In this document: piece by piece, positions 12,217 to 23,400 of the stretch
How the letters are laid out: every line of letters starts with the position of its first letter
Numbering within the stretch: the first letter of the stretch is position 1
Assembly: GCF_030704535.1 (NCBI RefSeq)
Contig: NC_081817.1
Location: 4,411,501 to 4,475,500, forward strand
Length of the DNA: 64,000 bases
DNA from: Vitis vinifera
Lineage: Eukaryota; Streptophyta; Magnoliopsida; Vitales; Vitaceae
Reading direction: 5' to 3'
Translations under genes and position numbers: made by a program
The notes under the pieces: model-generated
Databases searched by the model: none
Told to the model about the DNA's origin: nothing
Seen by the model: only the letters and a program-made list of their open reading frames with translations

Positions 12217-13030
12217 AATTGTGCGTGCCTTAGATCCGACTTTTTATCCGATTCGGAAATGCGTGATTGGCTTCGGAAATATATGCTTAGATTTGCCTTT
12301 CCCTCAGCTGCTCAGAAAACTTCAAGCACACCAAAAAATAAAAAATAAAAAAATAAAAAAATAAAAACCACAATCGTTCAATGCCAAACTAAGAGATGCT
12401 TATTCACGCTCGTTTGGTTGCTAAGAAAAATCCAAGAAAGAAATAGGAAAAAAAATGGCAACTAACCGAAAAAAAATACCTGCACAACTATTTGACTCAA
12501 TTAAGGTCAACATATCATTTTCAGGAGATCAAAAAGCACAAATTTCAAAATCTATTTATCTTTTCCTTTCCTACATTTTCTCTACAACCAAACGGAGGCT
12601 CAAAAGAACCGATCTGGAATCCGGAGAAACAATAAACGACCAAAATCAGAAAAACTCGTCAAAACTGGTCAAACAATCACAACAACATGAGCAAAAAAAC
12701 AGAGTCGAATCGAGATCTAGCTGAAGAAAGCGGTGACAGAATCAATCTCGTTAGACCAAAAGCCGCCTACCTAAACAAGCCAGAAATCGTTGATCCGTGA
12801 GGTCTTCAGAAATGAAGGTATTAATCAACAGCCAGAAATTAAAGATTCAGAGGCGATTTGGAGAATCAAAATCCAAGCTGACGTAAAAGAGAGCGGGAGA
12901 AAGAGGATTGGACGCTTTTTGCAGGGAGCGGATGCTGCGAAGTAGTGGATGATGATAGAGAAAGAAAGAAAGAGAGAGATAGAGAGAGGGATTAAAAAAA
13001 TATCTTCGCTGGAAATTTATTGGCTCCATT
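12217..13030 (-). other. Probable 5' UTR and promoter-proximal region of the LIM gene
   Basis: On the minus strand a pyrimidine-rich tract (complement of the GA repeat at 12957-12995) lies upstream of mixed-composition sequence. A TTTAG|GTAGGC donor at about 12772 and a TCTAAG|GCACGC acceptor just before the ATG would make a leader intron. An A-rich AAATAAA-type repeat is at 12336-12368. This is inference from sequence only. Confidence 0.4.
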
Positions 13031-13188
13031 TTGTCTCGTTCAACGACCCTGTACGCGGCTTTTCCCCTTTTGCTTTTCCTTTCCTTTCTTTTTCTCTTTT
13101 ATTTTTATTTTTTAAAAATTAAAAAAAAAAAAAAAAAAACAATTTTCATTCCAAAACAAAAAATATAGAATTAAAATTTATTCTTTTA

Positions 13189-13501
13189 GATTATGTTTGG
13201 TTACCCAAAATTTTCAGAAAAAATATGAGAAAAAGAAAATAAAGAAAAAAAGTGAAAGGAAAGAAAAAATGAAAAAAAATAAAAAATAGATTTAAAATTA
13301 ATAAATTATTTTTTATATATTTCTTCAAACTCATTTTTTTTATTATATAAAAATTAAATAATTTTAAAATATATAAAATTTTAACTAATTTTAATTATAT
13401 TTATTTTAAAAAAAAATTATAGTGAAACCAAACATTAAAAAACCATTTTTCTTTACATTTTTTTTTCTTTCTTTAATGCTTTCCGAGAACCAAACATAAT
13501 C
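13189..13501. mobile_element. Tourist-like (PIF/Harbinger) MITE, 313 bp
   Basis: Perfect 14-bp terminal inverted repeats GATTATGTTTGGTT sit at both ends. The flanking TTA duplicates at 13186-13188 and 13502-13504 are the classic Harbinger target. The interior is very AT-rich with no coding content. Confidence 0.8.
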
Positions 13502-14404
13502 TTAAAAGTTTCAAGTATCAATGTCGTCTGTATCACAAATCCATTGAGATGTGATAATCTCTGTAATGATTTTTTAATTAAAATAATTTATATCTTGCAT
13601 TATTAAAAAAATAGTATGATAAGACGTGCCATGGTTCAATCCTAATATTTTTCACAGCTGTGCCAAGTTATTTGATTACTTAGTCTAGCCCTTTAATTAT
13701 GGCAATATTTTAATTATTTCGAGTGAAAGAAAACTTAATCTGAGCGTGGAAATAGGATGATTAAAATCCATGTAAAGAACTTTGCTTTGAAAAAGGAAAA
13801 AGATTTTCGGCCAATATGAGCTTGATACTTTAAGGGCCCTAGCCTTCTTTGTACAAATAAAGGGCGGATCTTGTAAGAGTCAAGAGTCGCAATTCCCATG
13901 AGAGACCTGGCTGTTGTAAAGGGACCATGCGTTGGGGAAAAGTTCACTTTATTCATCGACTGTGCTTTGGAAAGGCATTTACCGTAACTCGTGGAGTACA
14001 TTATTATGTAAATCTCAAGGACATTTACAAGTCTCAAGATTTGAAGTTGAAATATGACCGCTTGCAATCACTTTTTTTTTTTTTTTTTTTTTTTAAATAT
14101 AAAACCTTTTAAAAATATTTTTATTATTTTTTATTTTTTACTTTATTTTCTCGTCTATCTCTCTTCTATTTTTGTTATTGATCTATGCCTCTCTCAATTA
14201 GGAATGTCAACAAAACATGTCACCTTCATCTGAACTTTGTCCTATTTATTTATATTTATTTTTATCCCTGATTTTAAAAAATAATAATTGGGTGAGTTGG
14301 CAAAATATAGCAAATTTTGATGTGATGAATTTATAATTAATTTTTTTTATAATTTAAAATTTTATTAAAAATAAATATAATTTGTGAATAAAGGAAAATT
14401 ATAA

Positions 14405-14407
<3 letters not shown>

Positions 14408-14448
<41 letters not shown>
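14408..14448. repeat. (AT)n microsatellite
   Basis: A TA run of about 40 bp. Confidence 0.9.
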
Positions 14449-14451
<3 letters not shown>

Positions 14452-16359
14452 GAAAAATAACATTTTATTTATGTTAAAAAATGAAATTTTTTTTTAAAAA
14501 AAATCAACTACAATAAATTTTTATTTAAATTATATATAATCAAGTTGGGGTTTTTCAAACATTTCCCAAACTTTATCCTATCGAGGATCACGTAGTCAGA
14601 TACTTGAAAAAATCATCTCATTATCATCCTTACACTTAATCTAAATTACCCTCTTAATTTTCTCATTTAAATTTCTCCAACTCTCTCACCACCAAGTCCC
14701 TACTTTGTTTCCAACTCCTTCATCCTCTCTTATTATTGCGACATTGTCGGCCTTTTTCTTACCACCATGACTTAGGGATATTTTTTCTTATTAGGGCTTT
14801 GTTGCTCTTTTTCACTACTATGATTTTATCCTTTTTTCTTATTACCCCAACTACATTTTTATATTAGTGTATGTCAACTTTAATAAAATCCATTTATCAA
14901 ACATTACAATAGTTTTATTTTTGACACTTTGTAACATATCTTATTCTCTCATAATTATAATAATTTTATTTTATTTTTTGACATTTTTTGGTTGTATAGG
15001 AAACAATAAAATTTTACATTAAATTTATATGAGGTTATTTGTGAAAGTGAGTTACATGAAGTAAAATCCATCCAGATTTAATAATTGAAATATGGATGTT
15101 ACGCATGTTAATTTCTTTATTAATATTTGAGTACACCTATACATGTTAATTGCAAATTTAATCAGGTGTGTTAAATTTTTTATAAACGAAAATTAATATA
15201 AATGAAGTGAAATTTTTTATGTTGTATCATAATTAGAATTGTAATATAACTTGAAAATTTTTCACTTAATTTGCGATAAATTTCATTTACAAAGAATTTA
15301 ACACATCTTAAGTTATCAACCAACTAATTCATTTGTACTTAATTGTTGTTAAATTTTGACTTATAAAGAATTTAATACCTATTAAGTCTAACTTTAAATT
15401 ATTAAATGTTTACTTTGCTTTATATAATTTTTTTTCAAACCTAACCCACCAAGTCTAATTCAAATTCTCTCATTTTCTAACTAATAAAAAAAGGTTAAAT
15501 TTAATAAATAAATAAAAATCAAAATATTGATTTTTTATATTCACTTATTTATTAATATTAATTAATATGATTAAAATGAACTTATTATTAATAGGTTCAA
15601 TTAAATAAATAAAAAAGCACATGACACATTATATGTCGTGTAACTTTATTTGAGCTTATCATATATTAGGATGAAAGTAAAATTGTGATGACAAGAGGGA
15701 CCATTGAAGTCATCCTAGTGAGAGGTCCAACAAAACCATGTGAGGGAAAGAGATCGAAGAAGTAATGATGATGAGAGGAAAACCGAGCTGGAAAGAAGAT
15801 GAGATGAGGGATTTATGAGATAATGGATGGTGAATGAGTTTGAGAGACGTCCAAAGATGAAAGAAAGAGCAAAAAATTAGAGAGAGAATGTTTGAAAACA
15901 TAAATTAAAGGGAAATGAGAGGAAAATAGTTTTTGGGAGGAATTAAAGGAAGACGAAATGTTCAAAAGGATCGTGTTGAAAAGAAAAATGAACGTGGAGA
16001 GCATTTTTCCGATTTCAAGATTATTTTGGCCTGAGCTCCGAATAACCCTAAATTTTAATTGGTCAATGAGACGGCCGCTTAAGAGGCGAATAATATTGTT
16101 GGTTCACGCTTTTCAGACTTTGATCCCTAATATTTTTCAGGAGACACATAATTACACGCGCGTCAAGTCTTATGATGAACGGCCATGATGGCCTTTTATT
16201 ACCTCAAGGCACGGAAAGTGTTCTGGACCCTTGGTGGTTGTGCTTCTCCTCATTTGAGGACTGTTGAGTCTCATGGGAAGTGTCAGCCCAGTTTCAACTT
16301 GAAGCTACGATACGGCTTCTTCCTTTGCTCAATTGCAAGGCTAAGGAAATAATACAGAC

Positions 16360-16673
16360 TTAAAAAAAATAGATGAAAATAAAAAATGAGTGGAAATGAA
16401 AAATAGATTTATATTTAATAAATTATTTTAAAATTTATTTTACTCATTTCTCTTCATAATAATAAGATTAAATAATTTAAAAATATAGAAATTTTAAATT
16501 CATTTTAATTATATTTGATTTTCTATAACAAAATTAAATATGAGAAAATTATTTTATTTTTTATTTTATTTTTGAAAAACCAAGCAAAACCTAAATATTT
16601 TTAGTTTCTAATATATTCCATACTATTGTTATGCGATAATGTGTAATATTGTCCGAGAACCAAACATAACTTA
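16360..16673. mobile_element. Truncated Tourist-like MITE with duplicated right end
   Basis: The right terminus GAGAACCAAACATAAC is followed by TTA (16671-16673), as in the 13.2-kb element. Interior segments such as AAAAATAGATTTATATTTAA are also shared with it. A diverged earlier copy of the same end plus flank lies at about 16576-16622 (AACCAAGCAAAACC then TAAATATTTTTAG), so end and flank were duplicated in tandem. No matching left end is present. Confidence 0.55.
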
Positions 16674-17417
16674 AATATTTTTAGCTTCTAGGATATGCCA
16701 GACAATCATGGGATCATGTGTGACAGAATTGGCCAAATAAACTGCAACGTAACTGCACATGATCCAATTGGTCTTGAACCCTGCTTCACGGACATAAATT
16801 TCACAACTCGATGACTTAGGAGACTTGTTTTTCGCCTGGACCCACTTGACTGAGGACTGGATTTGGTTTCCTTTACAAAATATATAATATGCTTCGGTTA
16901 CTATATACACTACAGAAACATACTTTTCTCAGGTTTTTACTAAAAAGACATTGTCTGATTCCATTATTTGTATCTTTATATCGTAATGTCATCCATTTAT
17001 TTGTACCTTTATATCTTATTTTCATTCATTTATATCCTCATTGGATGACTCGGATCTCATTATACATATTCGGTCTAGATTTTTTGTTTTGTAAGTACCA
17101 CTGTGCTTTGCATTTTCCTGTATTATATGATGGGTGGTTGGGCAAGCTGAATGATTGATGGAAGGGCTTATAATGGAGCACATGCCTTCATTCTAAGGCT
17201 ATTGAGATTTATGAGCGAGGGCCCATTTCACTCACAAATGCAGTACACTCCTAGTGGGTTTAAAGGAAATTTATCTTAAATCATACAAAACATTTGACAG
17301 TAATCTGATATTATTTTTTTCATCACTTGAAAGAATTATGTTCATACAGCTTCACTGTGTACAACAAGTCTCTTCATTCATCTCCTCACACTTCATATGG
17401 CCCTCGGCCACTGCAAG

Positions 17418-20294
17418 TTAGTTCATGATATTCACCTCTGAGACATACCCTTCTTCAACCATAATCATCAACTTCTTCAAAAGCAATAGCATTGTAATTA
17501 CTTCCTCTTTGATGTCCCGATTGAGAAGATTCTCAGGCGTGAATGAATAAACAGAGTTCCCAATCTCAATCCAACTACAGCCAGGCAATTTTCTGGCCTC
17601 ATGATCTTCCATCATCTTATTGATGCGATTGAAATCATCACATCTCCTTGCCTTGGCATAAATATCAGATAATATCATATAATTTTCTGAATTCTCAGGC
17701 TGTAGCTCTAAGAGATGGCTGGCTGCAAGCTCGGCCATCTCTACATTTCTGTGCATCTTGCAGGCTGAAAGAAGAGCACCCCATAAGCTTGCTGTTGGTT
17801 GAAGTGACATCTGATAAATGAAATTTCTGGCATCCTCAAAGAGACCAGCACGCCCTAAAAGATCTACTATGCATGTATAATGCTTCCCCGTAGGAATTAA
17901 CCCATACTTTGGGTCCATGTTATTAAAATGTTCCCATCCTTCATTAACCATTCCAGCCTGGCTACATGCAGAAAGAACCCCTGCAAAGGTGATGCCATCA
18001 GGTTCAAACCCTTCATCGAGCATCTGGTAAAAGGAGGAGAGAGCAGTTTTGGCTCTCCCATGTATCACATAGCCCTGAATGATAGTGTTCCAGGAAATAA
18101 TGTCTTTTCGATGCAACCTCCTAAAGACCTGCTCAGAGTATTCCAGGAGTCCGCATTTGATGTACATGTCAATGAGAGCATTGGAGACAAATAAATCTTC
18201 TGAGATGATCTCATTTCTTATGATGTAACCATGAATGGATTTTCCATGGGATAAGGTTGCTGACTGTGCACAGGCTGGAAGGATGCTAGCTATAGTGATG
18301 GAGTTGGGTTTTAGTCCCTTCAATTGAAGTTCTCGGAAATGCTTCAAACTTTCATCGACTAGCCCATGTTGTGCATAGCCTGCCACCAGTGTGGTCCAAG
18401 TTATAGTATTCCCTTCTATCCCTGCAACTTCCATTTCATGGAAAATCCTAGAGGCTTCGTTGAGAAACCCGCCCTTCATGAGACATGAAATGATCGAATT
18501 CCATGATACTAAGTCCTTAGAATCCATTGAATCAAAGAGCTTAATGGCATAGCTTGCATTTTCGCTGCTTCCATACATGTTGATGAAGGCTGTGCAGAGA
18601 AACTTATTAATCTCACCCTCGCTTCTTAGTAACATGCAGTGTAATTGCTTCCCTATCATTGAACTAGCAGAACTTTCAATAATTGGAAGCACAAGATTGT
18701 AACTTTCCAAGTTGGGTCTTTGGTTTGTCCACTTCATCTCAGAGAAAGTTTCCAAAGCAGCTTCAAAATCACCAACATCAACAAATCCAGCAATTAGAGT
18801 ATTCCAACTTCGAACATTGGGTTCTATCCCAGTCTTCCTCATCTTATTGAAAAGTTCCGATGCCTTATTTGCATAACCATTGTGAGCATAGCAAGCTAGA
18901 ATAGAATTCCAAGAATCTAGTTCCTTTACACCAAGGCAGCTAAAAATTTCTTGAGCAGGTTCTAGTACTGCAAATTTAGAGTACATTCTTACTAAACTGG
19001 AGCCAACAGAGCTGTTAGAGATACCTCCACTCCTTTTAAAGAACAAGTGAAGTTCCTTCACCCGCCCAACATTTTCAACATTTTCATACATCTGATCTAA
19101 CAATGTATCAGGAACTACACCAGGTTTTACTCCAGCATGTTCTAGACATTTAATCAGCTTGAGAAACTTATGAATGGAAAATTTACTTTTAGAATAGTGT
19201 GGAAAGAAGCAATACCAAGTCGATTTCACTGGATGTATACCATCTAAATGCATAAATTTCAATAAACTAATTGCTTCATCACTGAGATTAGCCTGAACAT
19301 AGCTTTTGATCATAGTGTTCCAGCATGATACATCCTTCTCCTTGACTCTATCAAAAACGAGGCGACCAAAATACAGACCTCCACAGTTGCCATACACATC
19401 AACTAGGGCAGTGCCCACATGCTTTTCATACTCGAATCCTGTCACAGCTGCCAAACCATGAATCTGTTTCGCCAATTCCAAGTATCCCAAATCAGAAAAC
19501 AGGGGTAAAACACCTGCTAGAGTAGCAGAACTAGGCCTAACTTGAGAATTCAACATTTCTTTCAGAAGTTCTAATCCTTCTAAACCGCGACCCATCTGCA
19601 TATAGCCAACGATCATTGTTGTCCAAGTAATCACATCTCTAATATCCATCTCATCGAAAACCCTCTCAGAATCATCCACCATTTCACATTTCATGTACAT
19701 GTCAATGAGAGAATTCATCACAACAACATCCCCTAGTAGCCCAGTTATCAAAACTTCCCCATGAGCACACTGCCCTCTCCTCAAATCCTTTACCGCACCA
19801 CAAGACTTCAGAACCAAAGGATAAAGAAAACAATCTGCTTTGACTCCCGAAGAAATCATTTTCCCATAAAGCTCAATGGCTTTCTCCGCATCCCCATTTT
19901 TGGAACAGGCCCCAATCATCACAGTCCAAGAAAACAAGTTTCTCTCGCCCATTCCCTCAAACACTTTGAAGGTCTCACCAAAATCTCCGAATTTCGAGTA
20001 CATGATCATTATATTGTTCAGTAGAGCTAAACTAGGTTCAAATCCAGCATTGACCATGTGCTTGTGGATCTCTTTGCCTTGACTGAAGGCTTTGAATTTG
20101 ATGCAAGAACGTATGAGGGAAAGGTATGTTTCGGAAGATAGTTGGGGGAAGTTCGGGCTGGGGTTCGAACGGAGGATGCGGATAGCTTCGTCGAGGTGAC
20201 CGCGAGAAGAGAGCAGAAAGAGCTTCTCTGCTGTCGATGGTGGTTGGTGCCATGAGCAGAAGGATTTGTGCAGTAACCTGAGAGACGCTTGCAT
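17418..20294 (-). CDS. Pentatricopeptide repeat protein, PLS class, E/E+ subtype
   Basis: A single uninterrupted exon of 958 codons. PPR proteins of this class bind organelle transcripts and usually specify C-to-U editing sites. The N-terminus (MQASLRLLHKSFCSWHQ) is basic and hydroxylated, like a mitochondrial or plastid leader. Repeats run from about residue 50 to 830 with clear P, L and S motifs such as NSLIDMYMKC, DVITWTTMIVGYMQMG, NALIDMYIKCG and DIISWNTIIQGY. Residues about 340-440 are degenerate. The C-terminus holds an E motif (ASLWGALLSACKMHRNVEMAE) and E+ (LPGCSWIEI through EEGYVSEVN). It stops there with no DYW deaminase domain, so an editing role would need a DYW protein in trans. 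I cannot name the ortholog or the RNA target. It starts 159 bp from the divergent TTI2-like gene. Confidence 0.95.
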   Translation of the reverse strand: MQASLRLLHKSFCSWHQPPSTAEKLFLLSSRGHLDEAIRILRSNPSPNFPQLSSETYLSLIRSCIKFKAFSQGKEIHKHMVNAGFEPSLALLNNIMIMYSKFGDFGETFKVFEGMGERNLFSWTVMIGACSKNGDAEKAIELYGKMISSGVKADCFLYPLVLKSCGAVKDLRRGQCAHGEVLITGLLGDVVVMNSLIDMYMKCEMVDDSERVFDEMDIRDVITWTTMIVGYMQMGRGLEGLELLKEMLNSQVRPSSATLAGVLPLFSDLGYLELAKQIHGLAAVTGFEYEKHVGTALVDVYGNCGGLYFGRLVFDRVKEKDVSCWNTMIKSYVQANLSDEAISLLKFMHLDGIHPVKSTWYCFFPHYSKSKFSIHKFLKLIKCLEHAGVKPGVVPDTLLDQMYENVENVGRVKELHLFFKRSGGISNSSVGSSLVRMYSKFAVLEPAQEIFSCLGVKELDSWNSILACYAHNGYANKASELFNKMRKTGIEPNVRSWNTLIAGFVDVGDFEAALETFSEMKWTNQRPNLESYNLVLPIIESSASSMIGKQLHCMLLRSEGEINKFLCTAFINMYGSSENASYAIKLFDSMDSKDLVSWNSIISCLMKGGFLNEASRIFHEMEVAGIEGNTITWTTLVAGYAQHGLVDESLKHFRELQLKGLKPNSITIASILPACAQSATLSHGKSIHGYIIRNEIISEDLFVSNALIDMYIKCGLLEYSEQVFRRLHRKDIISWNTIIQGYVIHGRAKTALSSFYQMLDEGFEPDGITFAGVLSACSQAGMVNEGWEHFNNMDPKYGLIPTGKHYTCIVDLLGRAGLFEDARNFIYQMSLQPTASLWGALLSACKMHRNVEMAELAASHLLELQPENSENYMILSDIYAKARRCDDFNRINKMMEDHEARKLPGCSWIEIGNSVYSFTPENLLNRDIKEEVITMLLLLKKLMIMVEEGYVSEVNIMN

Positions 20295-20453
20295 TTGCTC
20301 ACAAGGGTAAAATGGGAAATTTGAACCACATTTGAAAGTAAACCTCCTAGGAAAACTTACGGAAGTACAACAAACGACGTCGTTTGGCTCTCGGTAAACG
20401 AGAATCCGCTGAAAATAAGTAACTCAGACCTCACGAGTTGAACTGAGTCGGAC
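20295..20453. promoter_or_regulatory. Short divergent promoter between the PPR and TTI2-like genes
   Basis: Only 159 bp separate the two start codons, so both 5' UTRs and core promoters must share this stretch. It contains a perfect 16-bp palindrome, CAAACGACGTCGTTTG, at 20371-20386 with an ACGT core, the type of site bound by bZIP factors. No TATA box is obvious on either side, as is usual for housekeeping genes. Confidence 0.7.
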
Positions 20454-23400
20454 ATGGCGGAAGCCCTCTCAACCTTACACGACAATCTCATTCGGTAAGC
20501 TTTCTTTTCCTCTCTCTTCTTCTTCTTCAATTACGACTGCTACTGCTCTTCTGACTCTGAGCAATCTAGGTTATCAGAAACAATCCAAGAATCTCTATCC
20601 AAAGCGCAGTACAATCCAGAAGAAGGCACAAATGTGTCCGTGAAATCCATGCTTGAGTCCCTTCTCCCACGCAAAACCTCAATATCAAATCGGACAGAAG
20701 GCCGCAGAATCACCGAAGACCAAATTGAATGCGAAATCAAAGATTTCTCATTGTGCTGTGCGGCATTAGCCTCCGCCCAAGGCTCGAACCATGCCTCGCT
20801 CTCGTGGATCCCCAAGGACCTCTCAGTTACGGCAGTTTCGGCTTTTGAAGAGCTCGCCAAAGCCTTTTCCGCCAATTTAAATGCCGGAAAATCAACAAGG
20901 ATTGTTGAATTGGGCGTGGACTGTAGTTTGGTCTCTGATGACAAGAAATTGGTGGTGGAATTGATACCTTTAGTGATGCCTTTACTGAAAGCAAGTATCA
21001 AGGAGAGTTCGATTAATCATTTGGATGATTGTGATGAGGTCTCAGCTGCATCAGCAAGAGCTCCACTTGCTTATGCAGTTGTGGCTGCTTATCAGCTTAG
21101 ATGGTTTGTTACACAGGTTTGCTTTTAGTTTTTGTTATAATACTTCCAAATTTTGATTTAGCTATGTATGCACTTTGTTTGTTGGTGGTGAAATGATAGG
21201 TTGTTTTTCAGGTTGAGCAACCTCATTTAGGGAAGCTGTGTTCTTTGGTGATTCCCTGTGCATTGACAGCTCTTGATCACTGGTCACCAGAAGTGAAAGT
21301 ATGTGCTGGAATATATTTTTGGTCCTTTTTTTTTTCTTTCTTAGAAATTTCCAGTTGTTAATTTTGATTTTGCTTCAGCTATTAAACATTGTTTTTGTCC
21401 TTATGGGTTGTGGTTTCAATTCCTTGGTTTGAATCTCTTCAGGGGCAGGGGATGATTAGTTTTATACATCTAGGAAAAAATGTGAAAGCTACTGAATTCA
21501 GTTGGTATGAAGATGTGATCCTTGATACATGCTGTCAGAATATTGCTTCAAGTGATGAGATATGGCATCTTGTAGTTGAGATGTCGGTACTTCTTGTGAC
21601 TTGTATACATGGAAGTAATCCTCGTAGCTCATGGTATGCTTCACTTGTTTGTTGCTGTTTCTGCTTAAATTCCATAATGTCTTGCTTCAAGTGCTGTCTT
21701 GTTAATCCATAAATAATAAATGAATATATAACTTATATCAGAGATGATGTTATTAATGGAAGGAGTGCAGGTCAGAATGAAGTAGGTCTATCCTTCACAC
21801 CGAGAATTTTGATATAAATTCAATACTATTACAATTGCAAAATGAGTCCTGCAGAAATGATGGCTTTACTCTTGCTTGATGTCCTGGGGTGGGGCCAGGT
21901 TAGCTTTATACTGCTAGTTATTTGCTTTTTCTTATGAAAATTTCATCTTTAGGTTGACTGAGTGACTCAATGAACTTCTAAATTATGACAAGAAAAACAG
22001 GGTCAGTTTCATCTTTAGGATAATAGACTTTCAACCAACCTTGCCACATTTGTTTCTGTATTGGCAAAAGTCATCCTTTCCCCTTATTCTGGCTTGAGGT
22101 ATCCTGTGAATTGAATATGTTACATTTGTGGTCAGTTGTGTGGATTATGTTGCTCAGCTGTGATACTATTACACAGACTACAATTTGCAGCATCTGTTGT
22201 TGACGATTTTGTGACTTATGTGGCTTAAAATGATGTAGTTTTTTCATGTCCATCATGTTTTGAAAAATTTATTTGTTCGTTCTTTCCTTATCATTTACTT
22301 TCTATATAGGTATGAAAGGATTCTAAATGAGATGTTAAATCACTTGGAGCGTCAGCCAAAGAATAAAGACCGCTATACCCCATGGCTTCAACACATTGAG
22401 CCACTTTTCAGTAGTGTTGGTCTTGTGTTATTAGCTCATTTCAGACGTATTTTTCCACTTTTCTTTCAGTGGATGCATTCTGATAATGATCAAACTCTTC
22501 TACTGGTAAAAATAACTGAATCTTTCTCTATAAGAAGTAATGATTCTTTTTATTTATTTATCTTATTTTATTTTATTTTTATTGACATAACGTTCTTAAA
22601 GTGCTTATGAAAATTTGGTCTTTTTCTGGTGCATGAATCTTGGATGTAGGTCTTGTTTGGGCCTTCTTCCTTGTCTTTAATAACTGTTATATAACTTGCA
22701 ATGGAATATTTATAAAGTACACCCTTAAGAGAGCTGTTGTCATTATTATGAAATTGTGCAGTAGATGACTTTGGTCTTCTGCCTTGGTAATATTTTGTTG
22801 GAAGCTAGTCTCATTGTACGTGGCTTTGTTGTGGATATTCATTGATTTTCTTTGACATATCCTTACTAGAAAAAGTGTCTTAGTAAGAGAAGCTTGTCTT
22901 AGTTTACTCAAAAGGAAAGGAAAATATATTGTGTTAATTCTCTCTTCTTAATTCATAGTATTACCTAAAAGGGTTGAAAAGAATTGGTAGTCCAATTTTA
23001 GTTTGATTTATGGCCTCAAACTCTATTTTCTTGAACCTTAATTATTAATCAATTAATTTAACCAGACCAATGGTATCCAAGAATATGTCAAGTATAAAAG
23101 GAATAACCAATTGCAGATAATGAACACCAGATATATGTGAAATACCGCCTACAGAATATCGACTGAAACCTTTGCAAATGTAAAAAATCACAGGTTTATT
23201 GACCACAAAAACAATCTCCTATATATGAAAGAAGAGTAACAGTTTTACCTGATTCAGAGGTTACCAATTCCCATGAGACTTATGCCATCCTACACCTACA
23301 CTTCTTTGTCTCCTTAGCACAACCCTGCTCGTGCTCCTCAGTGAATCACCTCAAAACTGTGTTAAGGCTAAACCAATCGAAAACTTTAACCGTTGCCTTT

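Larger units (their letters stand above)
13505..17417. other. AT-rich intergenic region, no gene seen
   Basis: About 3.9 kb without a supportable exon. It holds a poly(T) tract at 14071-14093, an (AT)n run at 14408-14448, AT-rich decayed repeat DNA (14.1-15.6 kb) and a truncated relative of the 13.2-kb MITE (16.36-16.67 kb). Short open frames here show no family resemblance. Confidence 0.5.
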
